A stretch of DNA of 64,000 nt from Alisma plantago-aquatica. Its lineage: Eukaryota > Streptophyta > Magnoliopsida > Alismatales > Alismataceae. Of the stretch, positions 35,701 through 46,700 are shown one piece after another; the first letter of the stretch is position 1, and each line of letters begins with the position of its first letter. The position numbers and the translations under genes are program-made. Below the pieces are notes generated by a model, which was not told the DNA's origin, searched no databases, and worked only from the letters and a program-made list of their open reading frames with translations. The stretch is taken from the NCBI GenBank assembly GCA_963693085.1, contig OY856411.1, forward strand, positions 64,030,001-64,094,000, in the 5' to 3' direction.

Positions 35701-37579
35701 ATCATGAATTGTATGATTCTCACAACATTTGTAGTATCATACCAATAGCCAACTCTTGGCTCAGAGGGAATCCTTCTTAATCATGTTTTCCACATATCCA
35801 ATCAGATTGAGTGTGTGAATACCTTACTGGATCTCCTTCTGTCATGACATACTAGGATAGTATCTTGGAGACATCATATGTCTCATGTTGTCTCTGCAAC
35901 TCATAGTTCAGAGAACACAACATTAAACACTCCTCATCAATGTCATCCTCAGTATGCTTCCATAAGCATACTTTCAGGCATTGATGTGGTGGGATCGAGT
36001 TCATCTGGTTCTGGTATAACTAGGACTTAGAGCTTTCGCTCTTTGATTGAGAACACTTCTCATCATCCTAACCAGTCGTGGAATTATTCCCATTTAATTT
36101 GTTGGTCTCAAAGACCGATCACAAATAAAGTGATTTGTTGATTAACCATTATTAACAAAAAAGAAATATATGCAATTTTAGTCCAAAACTCTTTTGACTG
36201 ATTGATTGATTTGAAAAGTTTACGATAAAATTAGGCCTTTAATTAATTATCGCTCCCACTATTTTACTTCAAATTGATAGCCCTCACCATCAATTTGGAA
36301 GATTGCAGCGTACAACCTTCTAGTGGGAAAGATCCTGAAATCCTCTAAGCCATGGACCAGCTAGGGCTGTCACCCACAACATAGAGCTCTCAGGTAGGTA
36401 ACTTTTGCCAATTGCATCATATGCAACTCTTGATAAGATGTCATATACAACTCTTTGCAATGATGATCTCCATGCCTCAAGGTACTAGATCCCATCTAGA
36501 TCACCTTGTTAAGTCCGACCCAAAGCAAACACGATGAACATGCACCCTGCTAGGGAAGACCCACACATTCATCCTTCACGCTTCCACGAGGTAGACGATG
36601 CACCACGCTAGGGCGTGCCCACACTTGGTCGAACAAGCTTTTCACGCGTGTCGCATTTGGAAGGCATCTAAAACTTAATATTTTAATGAGGGATTTGGTT
36701 TTTATATACATATACATATCCAATCACCACAATACATAGTACGTATCATATACATGCTATATCCCACAGAAAACATGCACAAATGATAAAAAGCGATGAT
36801 TATGGCCATCCTAATGTGATTCCTCGAGCCAAGAGGAATCACGGTCATCTAGGTCTACATCTCATGCAACCTGTACAAGATGAACTTACGTGCCTTGCCT
36901 TCCGAGTTGATCAACTCATCACATGAATGATCTGTACTCTCCAGCCGGTCGTCTGGGTGCCACCAGCCGATCAGTTGGCTCCTCCAATCGATCAGTTCGC
37001 CTGTCGTCATGCATCTCGTCATGTCTGCCACCCGCTCGTCTCGCTCCTCGAACCGGTCATCAACCGATCGGTTCACTCCTTGAACTGACCGTCTGGAACG
37101 TCAACCAATCGGTTCACACCTTGAACCGATCGTTTCAGCTGTCGTCTTGATGTCCGCCAGTCTTTGATATAACAGGAAATAGAATCTATCCTATTTATTA
37201 CATTGCTTTAAAAAGGGAAACCCCGAGTTACATTCGGGGGGAGCAAAGGTAGGAAAGAATCTCGAATTATTTCAAGTTATATCAGGAATAGGAGAAGGAA
37301 GATCGGTGCGCAGACCGAGATGCAAGCAACCACACATAACCAAACATAGATAGGGGTTTATAGGCCATAATCACGCTACACACATCCACCACAAAACTCG
37401 TTTAAGGGCGACGCGTATCGAGTGCATTAATAATACATATCATATATGTAATTAGGGATTTGTGGATTTAGGATTGGACATGCATAAAGCCGATATTATT
37501 CGCATCGTATGCAATAAATAAAGGCGACAAACCAAAATCGATCATATCGATATTCCTAAAATATAGAGCAGTTGACGTG
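35701..37579 (-). other. Inner copia leader
   Basis: No gene is seen. The segment 36240-36330 matches, inverted, the outer leader at 28440-28560. Palindromic ACCGATCGGTT-type words cluster at 36930-37145, matching the outer cluster at 27778-27880 but with more copies. Confidence 0.6.
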
Positions 37580-37591
37580 GCTCTGATACCA
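37580..37591 (-). promoter_or_regulatory. Primer-binding site, inner copia
   Basis: GCTCTGATACCA on the plus strand is the complement of TGGTATCAGAGC, one base from the LTR start at 37593. Confidence 0.95.
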
Positions 37592-37592
37592 C

Positions 37593-39823
37593 TGTTGGGT
37601 TTTAGGGGAGACAAAAAAATTTCTCCCCAACCCATACCGAGGAAACGCGTCAACGTCTATATAATAGGAAAGGATGGTTTGTGGAATCATACCTTGTTCC
37701 GAGGCTTGCTCGGCGACAATTAATACCTCGCGCAATGCGCGGTCTTCAACTCCGGTCTTGGACGCTGTCTGTGCAGCTCCTGGTCGCACCGGGACTGACG
37801 ACTCCTCCTCTTACCGGACTGTCGGATGACAGTTGTCCTCCTGAGCGGCAGTGTCCTCCCGCCTCTGTAGTAGTCCACATGGACCACCTGGAACTCCACA
37901 CTCCTTGTCCCACAAGGAAGTGGAAGGAGTCGCACCCTCCTGTTGATGTACTAGTCGCCAACACACTCTCCTGCTACTAGTTGCAACTGCAGTTGTCCTT
38001 CCCTTGCCGTACCTCCCTTTCGCGGGAAGCACTTGCTCGGGATCTCTCACGGTTACCAAAACCAGAGACAACGACAACTTCGCAAAGCAACCGGCTTGCA
38101 TTGAGTTGTGCTCTGAGAAGCCACCAATACCCCTATATATATAGGAGGGTCATGGGACAGGGTTCTCTATGCCCGATAATATGGGACTAAAGCAGGAGTA
38201 GAAGGGTTCAAGATTTTCCACAAAAAGCAACCAACTCGCAACCTGAACCGATCGGTTCACAAGTGAACCGGTCGGTTGGGGACCTGAACCGGTCGGTTGG
38301 AGCACCAACCGATCGGTTGGGACCCATGAGCCGATCGGTTCACTTCTGAACCGGTCGGTTCGTGGTCCTGGTCGGTTCCCGATTGACTTTCCTTCTTTCG
38401 TTTCTAATTGGTATCGAATACCAATCCTATTCCCAATCAAATTGGGCAAGTGAAACGCAAGGAAAATTCTCACCGAATTGACTTTCCGAACTTGCTCGGT
38501 TGAACCAGTTGAACCGATCGGTTCAACACTTGAACCGCTCGTTTCACCCTGGGCTTGAGCCAATCGGCTCAACACTTGAGCCGACCGGTTCAGCAACCTC
38601 AGCCGACTGGTTCATCACATGAACTGATCGGTTGGGAGTGCAGGTTGTGCAAAATCAGTCAAAGGCGATTTCAATCAATCCGATACTCCAATCAATGCAT
38701 CCAACACCTTGAACCATATGATATTGAGTCATCGACCGATTGAGTGTTTAATTGAACTACTAAACTCCTTTAGTAATCAATCTAAATGTTGCTTGTGGAC
38801 AAAACTCCTCTTCCAGGTTAAATCCTATGTGTGTGACCCTACAGGTCCATTTCACGTTGGCAGTGAAAGTCCATAACACTTATGACTTCACAAGAAAAGA
38901 GCGGTGCCTAGTCACACATCAGTGCTACCCAAGTGAAAGTAGAAAGTTGGAGAACAACTTTCATCCTACAATCCGTGAATGGTGTTATAGTGAATGTATA
39001 ATTCCTTTTTCACTGATATCCCGAATGAACTCGAGGCATGGAACAGTCATCCTGTCAACGTTCATTCACTTTCTTGATCTCAGAGTAGATTGAAGGAGAT
39101 ATGTATGACATCAATATCACATACTGATTCACACATGCGTGCGCACGCCTATCTCAATCCTACTCATCAAGTGGCCTTGGATATCAAACTCCCTCAGGAG
39201 GGACAAATCCCATATCTATCACTCACCCCTCAAAAGCCCCATGTGTCAAAGCCACCCAATCATCACCTTTATAACAACCCATGTTTCAGGACTGCGTTTG
39301 ATGATGTCAAAGTGTGCCCAACGACATGTGTTGAGTGTAGTGATTTCAGGTCAAAGAATCACACTCACCACCATCACTGTGAGTACTGACTGTGACTACC
39401 ATCTCATGGTTCCATGTGTCAAACTCACGGTGGGTCTGTCCGGTAACTTGTTCTCTAACAAGTACCTATGTGTTTGGTTTGATATCTCTATATCATGACT
39501 AATGAGATTCCGTCATCAACCAACACCACAATCTAGTCTTGTGTGTCATAGTTGTCTATCTACCTTCCACTATGACATCCTACTAGGGACATATCAAGAA
39601 TGTACAAACTCTTAGCATCTGTATGATCTCATCGTTCAGGTCATGAACCTGAAGGCATACGTCATTGAGTACTGTCATTCTCTAGACATTCAATATGTTC
39701 TATCACTATCTCATATGACTGAACCAGAATGAATTGGAAGCTCTCCTTTGATGTTTATCAAATCAATCTTAATATATCCCACCAATCATCCCATGATTGG
39801 CTCTCAGGGCATACATACCAACA
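37593..39823 (-). mobile_element. Inner copia 5' LTR (right)
   Basis: It runs from TGTTGGGTTTTAGGGG to ATACATACCAACA on the plus strand, 2231 bases. The palindromic array is at 38245-38633 and the TATA box (minus) at 38133-38144. It lacks a short stretch present near 30741 in the left LTR, and the outer LTRs carry a related stretch, so this copy probably lost it. Confidence 0.95.
38245..38633 (-). repeat. AACCGATCGGTT palindrome array, inner right LTR
   Basis: It has the same layout as at 31385-31773. Some words differ between the two LTRs of this element by single C/T or G/A changes (for example CCAATCGG versus CCGATCGG), showing CpG decay in progress. Confidence 0.9.
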
Positions 39824-41130
39824 ATTAAGTCCATCAGGATCATGCTTGCTATTGCAGCTTATTATGACTATGAGATTTGGCAGATGGATGCTAAAGCCGC
39901 ATTCCTTAATGGGAATATAAATGAGGATGTGTACATGACACAGCCTGAAGGTTTTTGTAGATCCAAAGAATGCCAATATAGTCTGTAAGCTACAAAGGTC
40001 AATCTATGGATTGAAGCAAGCATCTCAGAGTTGGAATCTTTGATTTGATGAGGAAGTCAAAGAGTTTGGCTTTATTAAAAATGAAGATGAACCTTGTGTG
40101 TACAAGAAGGTTAGCGGGAGCACGATTACATTCCTTATATTGTATGTGGATGACATACTATTGATGGGGAATGATGTCTTAGCCTTGGAGAAGGTAAAAA
40201 CTTAGCTTGGGAATACTTTCTCAATGAAGGACTTAGGAGAAGCATCCTACATTCTAGGAATTAAGATCTATCTATAGATCTAGAAAGCTTCTCGGACTAA
40301 GACAGAGCACGTACATTGACAAAGTGCTGAAGCGGTTCAGCATGGAGAACTCAAAGAGAGGCAACATCCCCATGCTACATGGAGTCACCGTCTCTAGAGC
40401 TCAATGTCCCCAATCTTGTGAAGAGAGGGAGCGTATGAATGGGATCCCATATGCATCAGCCATCAGATACCTCATGTACGCTATGTTGTGCACACGCCCA
40501 GATGTCTCGTATGCTCTCAGCATGACGAGCATGTACCAGTCAGATCCCAGGGATGCTCACTGGACAGCCGTAAAGAACATCCTCAAGTACTTGCGAAGGA
40601 CTAAGGATCAGTTTCTTGTTTACGGCAGCGAGGAAGAGCTGGTTGTAAAGGGTTACACTGATGCAAGCTTCCAAACCGATAAAGATGATTACAGATCGCA
40701 GTCAGGATTTGTATTTTGCCTTAATAATGGAGCTGTGAGCTGGAAGAGTTCCAAGCAAGAAACAGTTTCCGATTCTACTACAGAGGCCGAGTATATTGCT
40801 GCTTCACATGTAGCAAAGGAGGCTGTGTGGATCAGGAAGTTCATCTTTGAACTTGGTGTAGTTCCCAGTAGCTGTGATGCAATTGAGCTTTATTGTGACA
40901 ATAATGGAGCTATTGCACAAGCTAAGGAACCCAGATCACATCAGTGGTCCAAGCACATACTGCGGCGCTTCCATCTCATACGAGAGATCGTACAGCGAGG
41001 AGATGTGAAGATTTGTAAAGTACCAACTGAAGACAACATAGCTGATCCACTGAATAAGGCCCTTTCTCAGCAGAAGCATGATGGTAATGCTAGGTCGCAA
41101 GGACTGAGGTTCCTAGGTGACTGGCTCTAA
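39824..41130 (+). pseudogene. Outer copia RT C-terminal part and RNase H, broken
   Basis: This resumes the RT split at 30720. It reads IWQMDAKAAFLNGNINEDVY, then a frameshift in a run of five T (39952-39956), then the catalytic YVDD box (LYVDDILLMGND, codons 40143-40154). Stops lie in the stretch between (after SWNL, in KT*LGN, and near 40276). From 40324 the frame is open to the natural stop at 41128-41130: RT tail (IPYASAIRYLMYAMLCTRPD) and copia RNase H with GYTDASFQ, STTEAEYIAASHV and LYCDNNGAIA carrying the acidic residues, ending in the typical HILRRFHLIREIV region. RNase H looks intact; RT is not. Confidence 0.92.
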
Positions 41131-41145
41131 GTGCAAGTGGGAGTC
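41131..41145 (+). promoter_or_regulatory. Polypurine tract, outer copia
   Basis: GTGCAAGTGGGAGTC directly precedes the 3' LTR, where plus-strand DNA synthesis is primed. Confidence 0.85.
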
Positions 41146-43357
41146 TGTTGGTATGTATGCCCATAGAGCAAGTCATATGATGATTGTAATGGGATACTAT
41201 GTAAATGATTTGAATAATAATAAAGGCAATTTCCGATCTATATGTTTAAACTATTTCTGAGATGATGGTGTAACATGATAGATGTCTAAATAATTGTTTT
41301 ACTCAATGATGTATGCTTTTGGGTTGAGGACCTAAACGATGAGATCATACAGATGTTAAGAGTATACATTCTTGTTTAATCCCTAGTCGGTTGTTATTGT
41401 GGAAATAACCATAGACATCAATAACACTGAAGACTAGATTATGTGTTGTTTGATGACAGAATCTCATTAGTCATGATATAGAGATATCAAACCAAACACA
41501 TAGGTACTTGTTAGAGAACAAGGTACCGGACAGACCCACCGTGAGAGTGACACATGGAACCATGACTTGGTAGTCATATTCAACTCTCACAGTGATGGTG
41601 GTGAGTGTGATTCTTAGACCTGAAATCACTACACTCAACACATGTCATTGGGTACACTTTGACATCATCAAACGCAGTCCTAAAACATGGGTTGTTATAA
41701 AGGTGATGATTGGGTGGCTTTGACACATGGGGCTTTTGAGGGGTGAGTGATAGATATGGGATTTGTCCCTCCTGAGGGAGTTTGATATCCTTGGCCACTT
41801 GATGAGTAGGATTGAGAAAGGCATGCGCATGCACGTGTGAATTAATATGTGATATTGATGTCACACACATGTCATCAATCTGCTCTGAGATCAAGGAAAT
41901 GAATGAACATTGACAGGACGACTGTTCCATGCCTCGAGTTCATTCAGGATATCAGTGACAAAGGAATTATACATTCACTGTAACACCTTTCACGGATTGT
42001 AGGATTGAAAGTTGTTCTCCAACTTTCTATTTCACTTGGGTAGCACTGATGTGTGACTAGGCACCGCTCTTTGCTTGTGAAGTCATAAGTGTTATGGACT
42101 TTCACTGCCAACGTGAAATGGACCTGCAGGGTCACACACATAGGATTTAACCTAGAATAGGAGTTTTTCCACAAATGATGTTTAGATTGATTATTAAAGG
42201 AGTTTAGTAGTTCAATTAAACACTTAATCAATTGATAGCTCAGTATCATAGTGTTCAAGGTGTTGGACCAATTGATTAGAGTATCAGATTGATTGGAACT
42301 GCAACTGACTGATTCTGCACAGTCTGCACTCCCAACCGATCGGCTCATGTGATGAACCGATCGACTGAGCTTGGTGAACCGATCAGTTCAACTGGTGAAA
42401 CGATCGGCTCATGACCAGGGTGAAACGATCGTTTCAAGGGTTGAACCGATCGGCTCAACTGGCATAACCGAGCGAGTTGGGAAAGTGAGATTGGTGAGAA
42501 ATTAATTTTCGTTTCGCTTATCCAATTCGATTGGAACAAGGAAACAAAATAGGAATGTCAATTTGAGTTGAACACGGACCACGAACCGATCGACTGGAGT
42601 GTCCAACCGATCGGCTCATAGATCCAAACGATCGGCTGGTGTGACCAACCGATCGGCTGGAGGGTCCAGACGATCGTTTCAGGGCTGAAACGATCGGTTC
42701 AGCTGACGTAGTTTGTTCGATTTTGTGGAAATCTCGAACCCTTCTACTCCTGCTTTAGTCCCGCATTGCCCGGGATAGAGAACCCTGTCCCATGACCTTC
42801 CTATATATATAGGGGTATTGGGGGCTTCTCAAAGAACAACTCCGTGCAAACAGTTGCTCTGTAAAGTTGTTGTTCTCTCTGGTTTTGGTAACCGAGAGAG
42901 CCCGAGCAAGTGCTACCCGATAAGGGAGGCACAACAAGGGAAATACAACTACATAAGGCAACTAGAAGCAGGAGAGTGTGTCCGCGACTAGTACGCCGAC
43001 AGGAGGGTGTGAATCCTTTTGATACCTTGTGGGACAAGGAGATCGGAGTTCCAGGAAGTCCGTGTGGACGACTGTAGAGGCGGGAGACCTCTGTCGCTCA
43101 GAGGACAACTGTCAATCCCGACAGTCCCGGTGAGACCAGGAGTCTTCAGTCCCGGTGTGACCAGGAGCTGCACAGACACCGTCCAAGACCGGAGGTGAAG
43201 ACCGCATACAACGCGAGGTACTGTTGCCGAGAGAGCCTCGGGACAAGGTATGCAACCACAAACCTTCTTTCCTATTATATAGATGTTGACGTGATTCCTT
43301 TGCTCTGGGTTTTGGGGAGAACATTTTTGTTTACGCTGCCTCCCGTAAAACCCAATA
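41146..43357 (+). mobile_element. 3' LTR of the outer copia
   Basis: It runs from TGTTGG to CCCAATA (the 5' copy ends CCCAACA, one transition), 2212 bases. The palindromic array is at 42334-42705 and the TATA box at 42802-42812. The stretch 43331-43350 is shortened relative to the 5' LTR. Confidence 0.95.
42334..42705 (+). repeat. AACCGATCGGTT palindrome array, outer 3' LTR
   Basis: It matches the 5' array at 26270-26640 nearly word for word. Differences are mainly at CpG or TpG sites, for example GATCGTTTC here versus GATCATTTC there. Confidence 0.9.
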
Positions 43358-44369
43358 GTATCTCCGTAGCGAAGAGCCTCGATATGCTAGGATAGCTAAA
43401 ATGCAGATTGACTCATATGTCGCTGCCAATGTTCTCGTACTGACTGAGGGGATGAGGTCATGGATTCTGGCTTTTCCATAGACATATATGGCACTCATGC
43501 TAACTTCACAGTGGTCAGTTGGAGATGGAAGGTATATTCCCATCTTTGTAGGGTATAAGATGGAATGTTTAAAGATGTAATCAGTTGTGTAGCGTATTTT
43601 TTAAGGATCAAATATAGAAACATTGGTTGAAGCCTTCCTTTGTTTTTATACTGTTTAGTTTATAATAGTTATACATGTTCTTCATATTCCTTTTAAAAGT
43701 GATTAAATGATCTATTACTCAGTTGTAGATATCTAAACTAATAAGATGAGGAGACTAATCTACTCTATATATAATCAAGCAGTTATACTTGTTTGATTCA
43801 ATATAGGTTTCTTCTGCTCTCATTCATAAAGTTTTAGCTGTGATAATAATACTATTGGCAGAGAGTTATATCTCTTGTTGGAACTTGTTGTCTCACCCCA
43901 TGAGTTCCACAACTTTTTAGGTGGACGTACAATTGGAGGTACAATAGGAAGAAGACAACAATATCAAGGATAGTAGTAACATCTCAGGTTGAATGTGCTG
44001 TTATGTGTCTTATAGATATAGAGTCCTATGTGTTGTCCTTGTATTCTCAGGTCCTTTGGGAAATAGATCATAAATAATTTCATAATCAATCCAAGATTTT
44101 AGTTAGTATGCCTCGATGCATAATGTTGCTTTTGTGTATGTTTTGGTAAAGCAACTGATATCTCATATCCTTGCAAGGTGATGGAACAAGTATGTACAAA
44201 GTGAACCATGATATATATATGGTTTGGTTCTTTCTGAAAAGAGTTTCTTGGTAGTGGATCTCTTAGCAAAAAGGTTTTAATTTTTAGTGATTTTTGATAA
44301 TATCATATTAATGATTATTTCCACATAGTTTTGTGTGATTATGTTGTCAGCTTAATACTGGTTGTCACA
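43358..44369 (+). mobile_element. LTR C1, right part
   Basis: It starts with the target copy GTATC and continues C1 to its end at 44369 (GGTTGTCACA). The stretch 43620-44060 aligns with 63620-64000 of LTR C2, including ATAGTTATACATGTTCTTCAT and GGCAGAGAGTTATATCTCT. No primer site follows; LINE1 resumes after CTAGT. Confidence 0.75.
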
Positions 44370-44557
44370 CTAGTGTTCATGTCTCTATTAAAGGAACATG
44401 ATTCATTAGGAATATCCTGATCTGTATCTGGTCTCTCCCATGGAACTTGAATGATACTATACTGCATAAGCGGAGGAATGCACAAGACAAGCTGCTGCCA
44501 AACCTCCAACAAAGATTGATCAGCCTCCCAAGTCTTGAAGTGCAGCTGAGATGACAA
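44370..44557 (-). pseudogene. LINE1 region before RNase H
   Basis: The minus-strand frame ends in SCSFNRDMNTS at the C1 insertion point and continues in the same frame at 21751 with SVAIGG. Upstream in the ORF is WEADQSLLEVWQQLVLC, of uncertain assignment. Confidence 0.55.
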
Positions 44558-44813
44558 CGTAGAGCAAAGGCTTGCTGTGCATGACTAGATAGAATGAAGG
44601 TTCATTTTACGACTGTCATACCTACTGGCACAACCACCCTTCCAAATGAACCAAATAACCTGAGAGGGTAAGATTCCCCTAAAAAACCTTTGAAGGAGGA
44701 AGAAGAGGCCCTATCTGGACACCATCATAGAGCCATGGAAATAGAAGACACATTGCAAAGATCAAGCTGCAGGGTATCTTCCATTTTGGCCCATAGACCT
44801 GACAATACATCGC

Positions 44814-45966
44814 TAGACCTGTCAAACTAGGTCAAAATCTGCGGGTGCCCATGGGTCAACCTGTTTATGTTGGGTTTGGTCCTAAAATTTGCCACCCGCT
44901 GGAAAACACCCAAACCCATACCCACTCGTTTAACTAGCGGGTTTCATGGGCAATCTGCGGGCACCCACAGGTGACCCGCTTAATTACACTAATTTTATTA
45001 ATAAAATAATTATATAAGATTTAGTTATCAGTAAAAAAAAATCTACACATGTTGCATATATGAAACTTGTTGCTTGCGTGCATTTGCATCCATGCCACTA
45101 TCACTTGCTAGTAATAGGTAATATTAAATATGTCTTATACTCTTATCTCAAATTTTAAACCACAACCAAGTTAACAAAACACATATATTGGTTTATAATT
45201 TTTGTTACTCATTAAATAGTTTGTAAAATTTATTCTTTTATATAATATTGTGAGAATGGGAGGCATACTTAAGGTTGTGGCACCATCATACTACATATCA
45301 AAAGGGTGTGGAGTTGTTGGTTGTATCATCTTCATACTGAAAATTAAAAGGGCGTCGAGTTGTTGGTTGTGTCATCTTCATACTGCATAATAAAAGAATG
45401 TGGAGTTGTTGTTTGGAATAGGCCAAAGTTTTAGTCTTTTTTCAGTTCTCTAATTTATACCCCATCTCATTTGAATACCTCCTTCATAATAGACATTGTT
45501 CACTTAATGTTTAGTTGTTTTGTGTAGGTGGTCCTCGTTATTTAAAAGATGTATGCTTTTGAGTTAAGCATCTAAAATCTGTATTATATTTTCTATTCTA
45601 GCATCTATACAATACTGGTAATTAATTTAGCCAGTCGGAGGCTTTTCGTTACTAGCGTGTAGCATCACTGCCCATGGGTGTATTGTTGTTTGATGCTCTT
45701 CTTATATCAAAATTTTGGGCAAATGAAAAAGATTTACATGGCAATGTGATTTTTTTGTGCCATATCTTATGTAAACAAACATTAGCATGGTATTTTTATT
45801 TTATTTTATATGGGCACCCATGGGAAACCCACAATCCGCTGGGTCAGGTTTGGATTTATCTTTCTTCCACCCATTTAGAATTGGGTCTTTTTAACCCATA
45901 CCCACGAGACCCAAACCCGCAACGACCCAACCGAAACCCAACCGACCCACCCGTTTGACAGGTCTA
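44814..45966. mobile_element. Non-autonomous hAT-like element in LINE1
   Basis: The terminal inverted repeats are perfect over 14 bases: TAGACCTGTCAAAC at 44814-44827 and GTTTGACAGGTCTA at 45953-45966. Flanking 8-mers TACATCGC (44806-44813) and TCCATCGC (45967-45974) match at 7 of 8, the target size of hAT transposons. Both subterminal regions are full of GGGT/ACCC and GCGGGT/ACCCGC repeats, as is common in hAT ends. The AT-rich centre has no transposase; short predicted ORFs there (for example 45674-45958) match nothing. Confidence 0.88.
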
Positions 45967-45974
45967 TCCATCGC

Positions 45975-46700
45975 CATATAGAAAGAGGTGATCCAGATCC
46001 TCCAACTGTGTCTCCCCACAACATTCACATCTATAAATGAGAGAGATGTGTCAGTCCCTAACCCTTAGATCCACCTATAGAGCCCCTTGCAACAACTTCC
46101 AAGAATTGGAGGCAATCCTAAATGATAAATGAGATGCCCATACCCAATTATGGTGAGGCCAATTAGGAACTCCAACAGGACTCAACACTTGCTTAATGGA
46201 CCCCAAGGAGAAGTGACCTTGATAATATAATTTGGGTGCGATGACTAGCTGATATGCATGCTAAGAACCTGCTAAACTCACGTGTCATTCAAAGTAGAGC
46301 TAAGTTTAGCTAGATCCTAGCCTATACCTTCCAAATAGAAATCTTTAACGGATGCCATAACCTCCACCTTCTTTGCCTGTAAAGCACAATCAATCAATGG
46401 CTGGCTAACCCACTTAGAGAACCAAAAAGAGGTATTGCCTTTCCTGATCTCCCAATGAGAATGTTGAAGAAGTTGGGGGAAAGCTTTCCAAATGTGTTTC
46501 TAATATACTGAAGTGCAGGAGCTCTTCTTGAGAGACCATGGTATAAGGGGAAGATAGAGCCAATAGGGTCTGAAATACTTAGCATGATAAAAGGACACCA
46601 AAATGGAGGACATGTTAAGAATCTACCAGGATGCTTTAGAAACACAAGCTATCTGAATGTTAACTAGGTTATGGAAACCCAACCCACCCTTATCATGTGG
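45975..46700 (-). pseudogene. LINE1 ORF2 after RT, decayed
   Basis: This is the minus-strand continuation of ORF2 after the RT domain. The open piece 46394-46645 includes a hydrophobic stretch and LSRRAPALQYIRNTFGKL, in keeping with the thumb-to-zinc region of plant LINEs, but individual motifs are not clear. Several stops are present. Confidence 0.5.

Larger units (their letters stand above)
30721..39823 (-). mobile_element. Inner copia element, same family, inserted in the outer RT
   Basis: The minus-strand element is bounded by two 2.2-kb LTRs (30721-32963 and 37593-39823) and ATTAA duplications. The polypurine tract complement follows the left LTR and the primer-site complement precedes the right LTR, giving the orientation. 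Its LTRs, leader and decayed pol match the outer element, so both belong to one family. The internal region (4.6 kb) has no long open frame. The two LTRs are similar (about 95-97% by eye over a few hundred bases, plus a short indel near 30741-30755). Confidence 0.95.
25082..43357 (+). mobile_element. Outer Ty1/copia element (Tork/Angela-like) inserted in LTR C1
   Basis: The element runs from the 5' LTR (TGTTGGTATGTATGCCC) to the 3' LTR end (CCCAATA). It has an initiator-Met primer site, a gag-pol with the order protease, integrase, RT, RNase H (the copia order), and a polypurine tract. A second copia element occupies 30721-39823. Without it the element would be about 9.2 kb. Gag is largely deleted, the protease motif is mutated, and pol carries frameshifts and stops, so it cannot move by itself. 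Confidence 0.95.
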
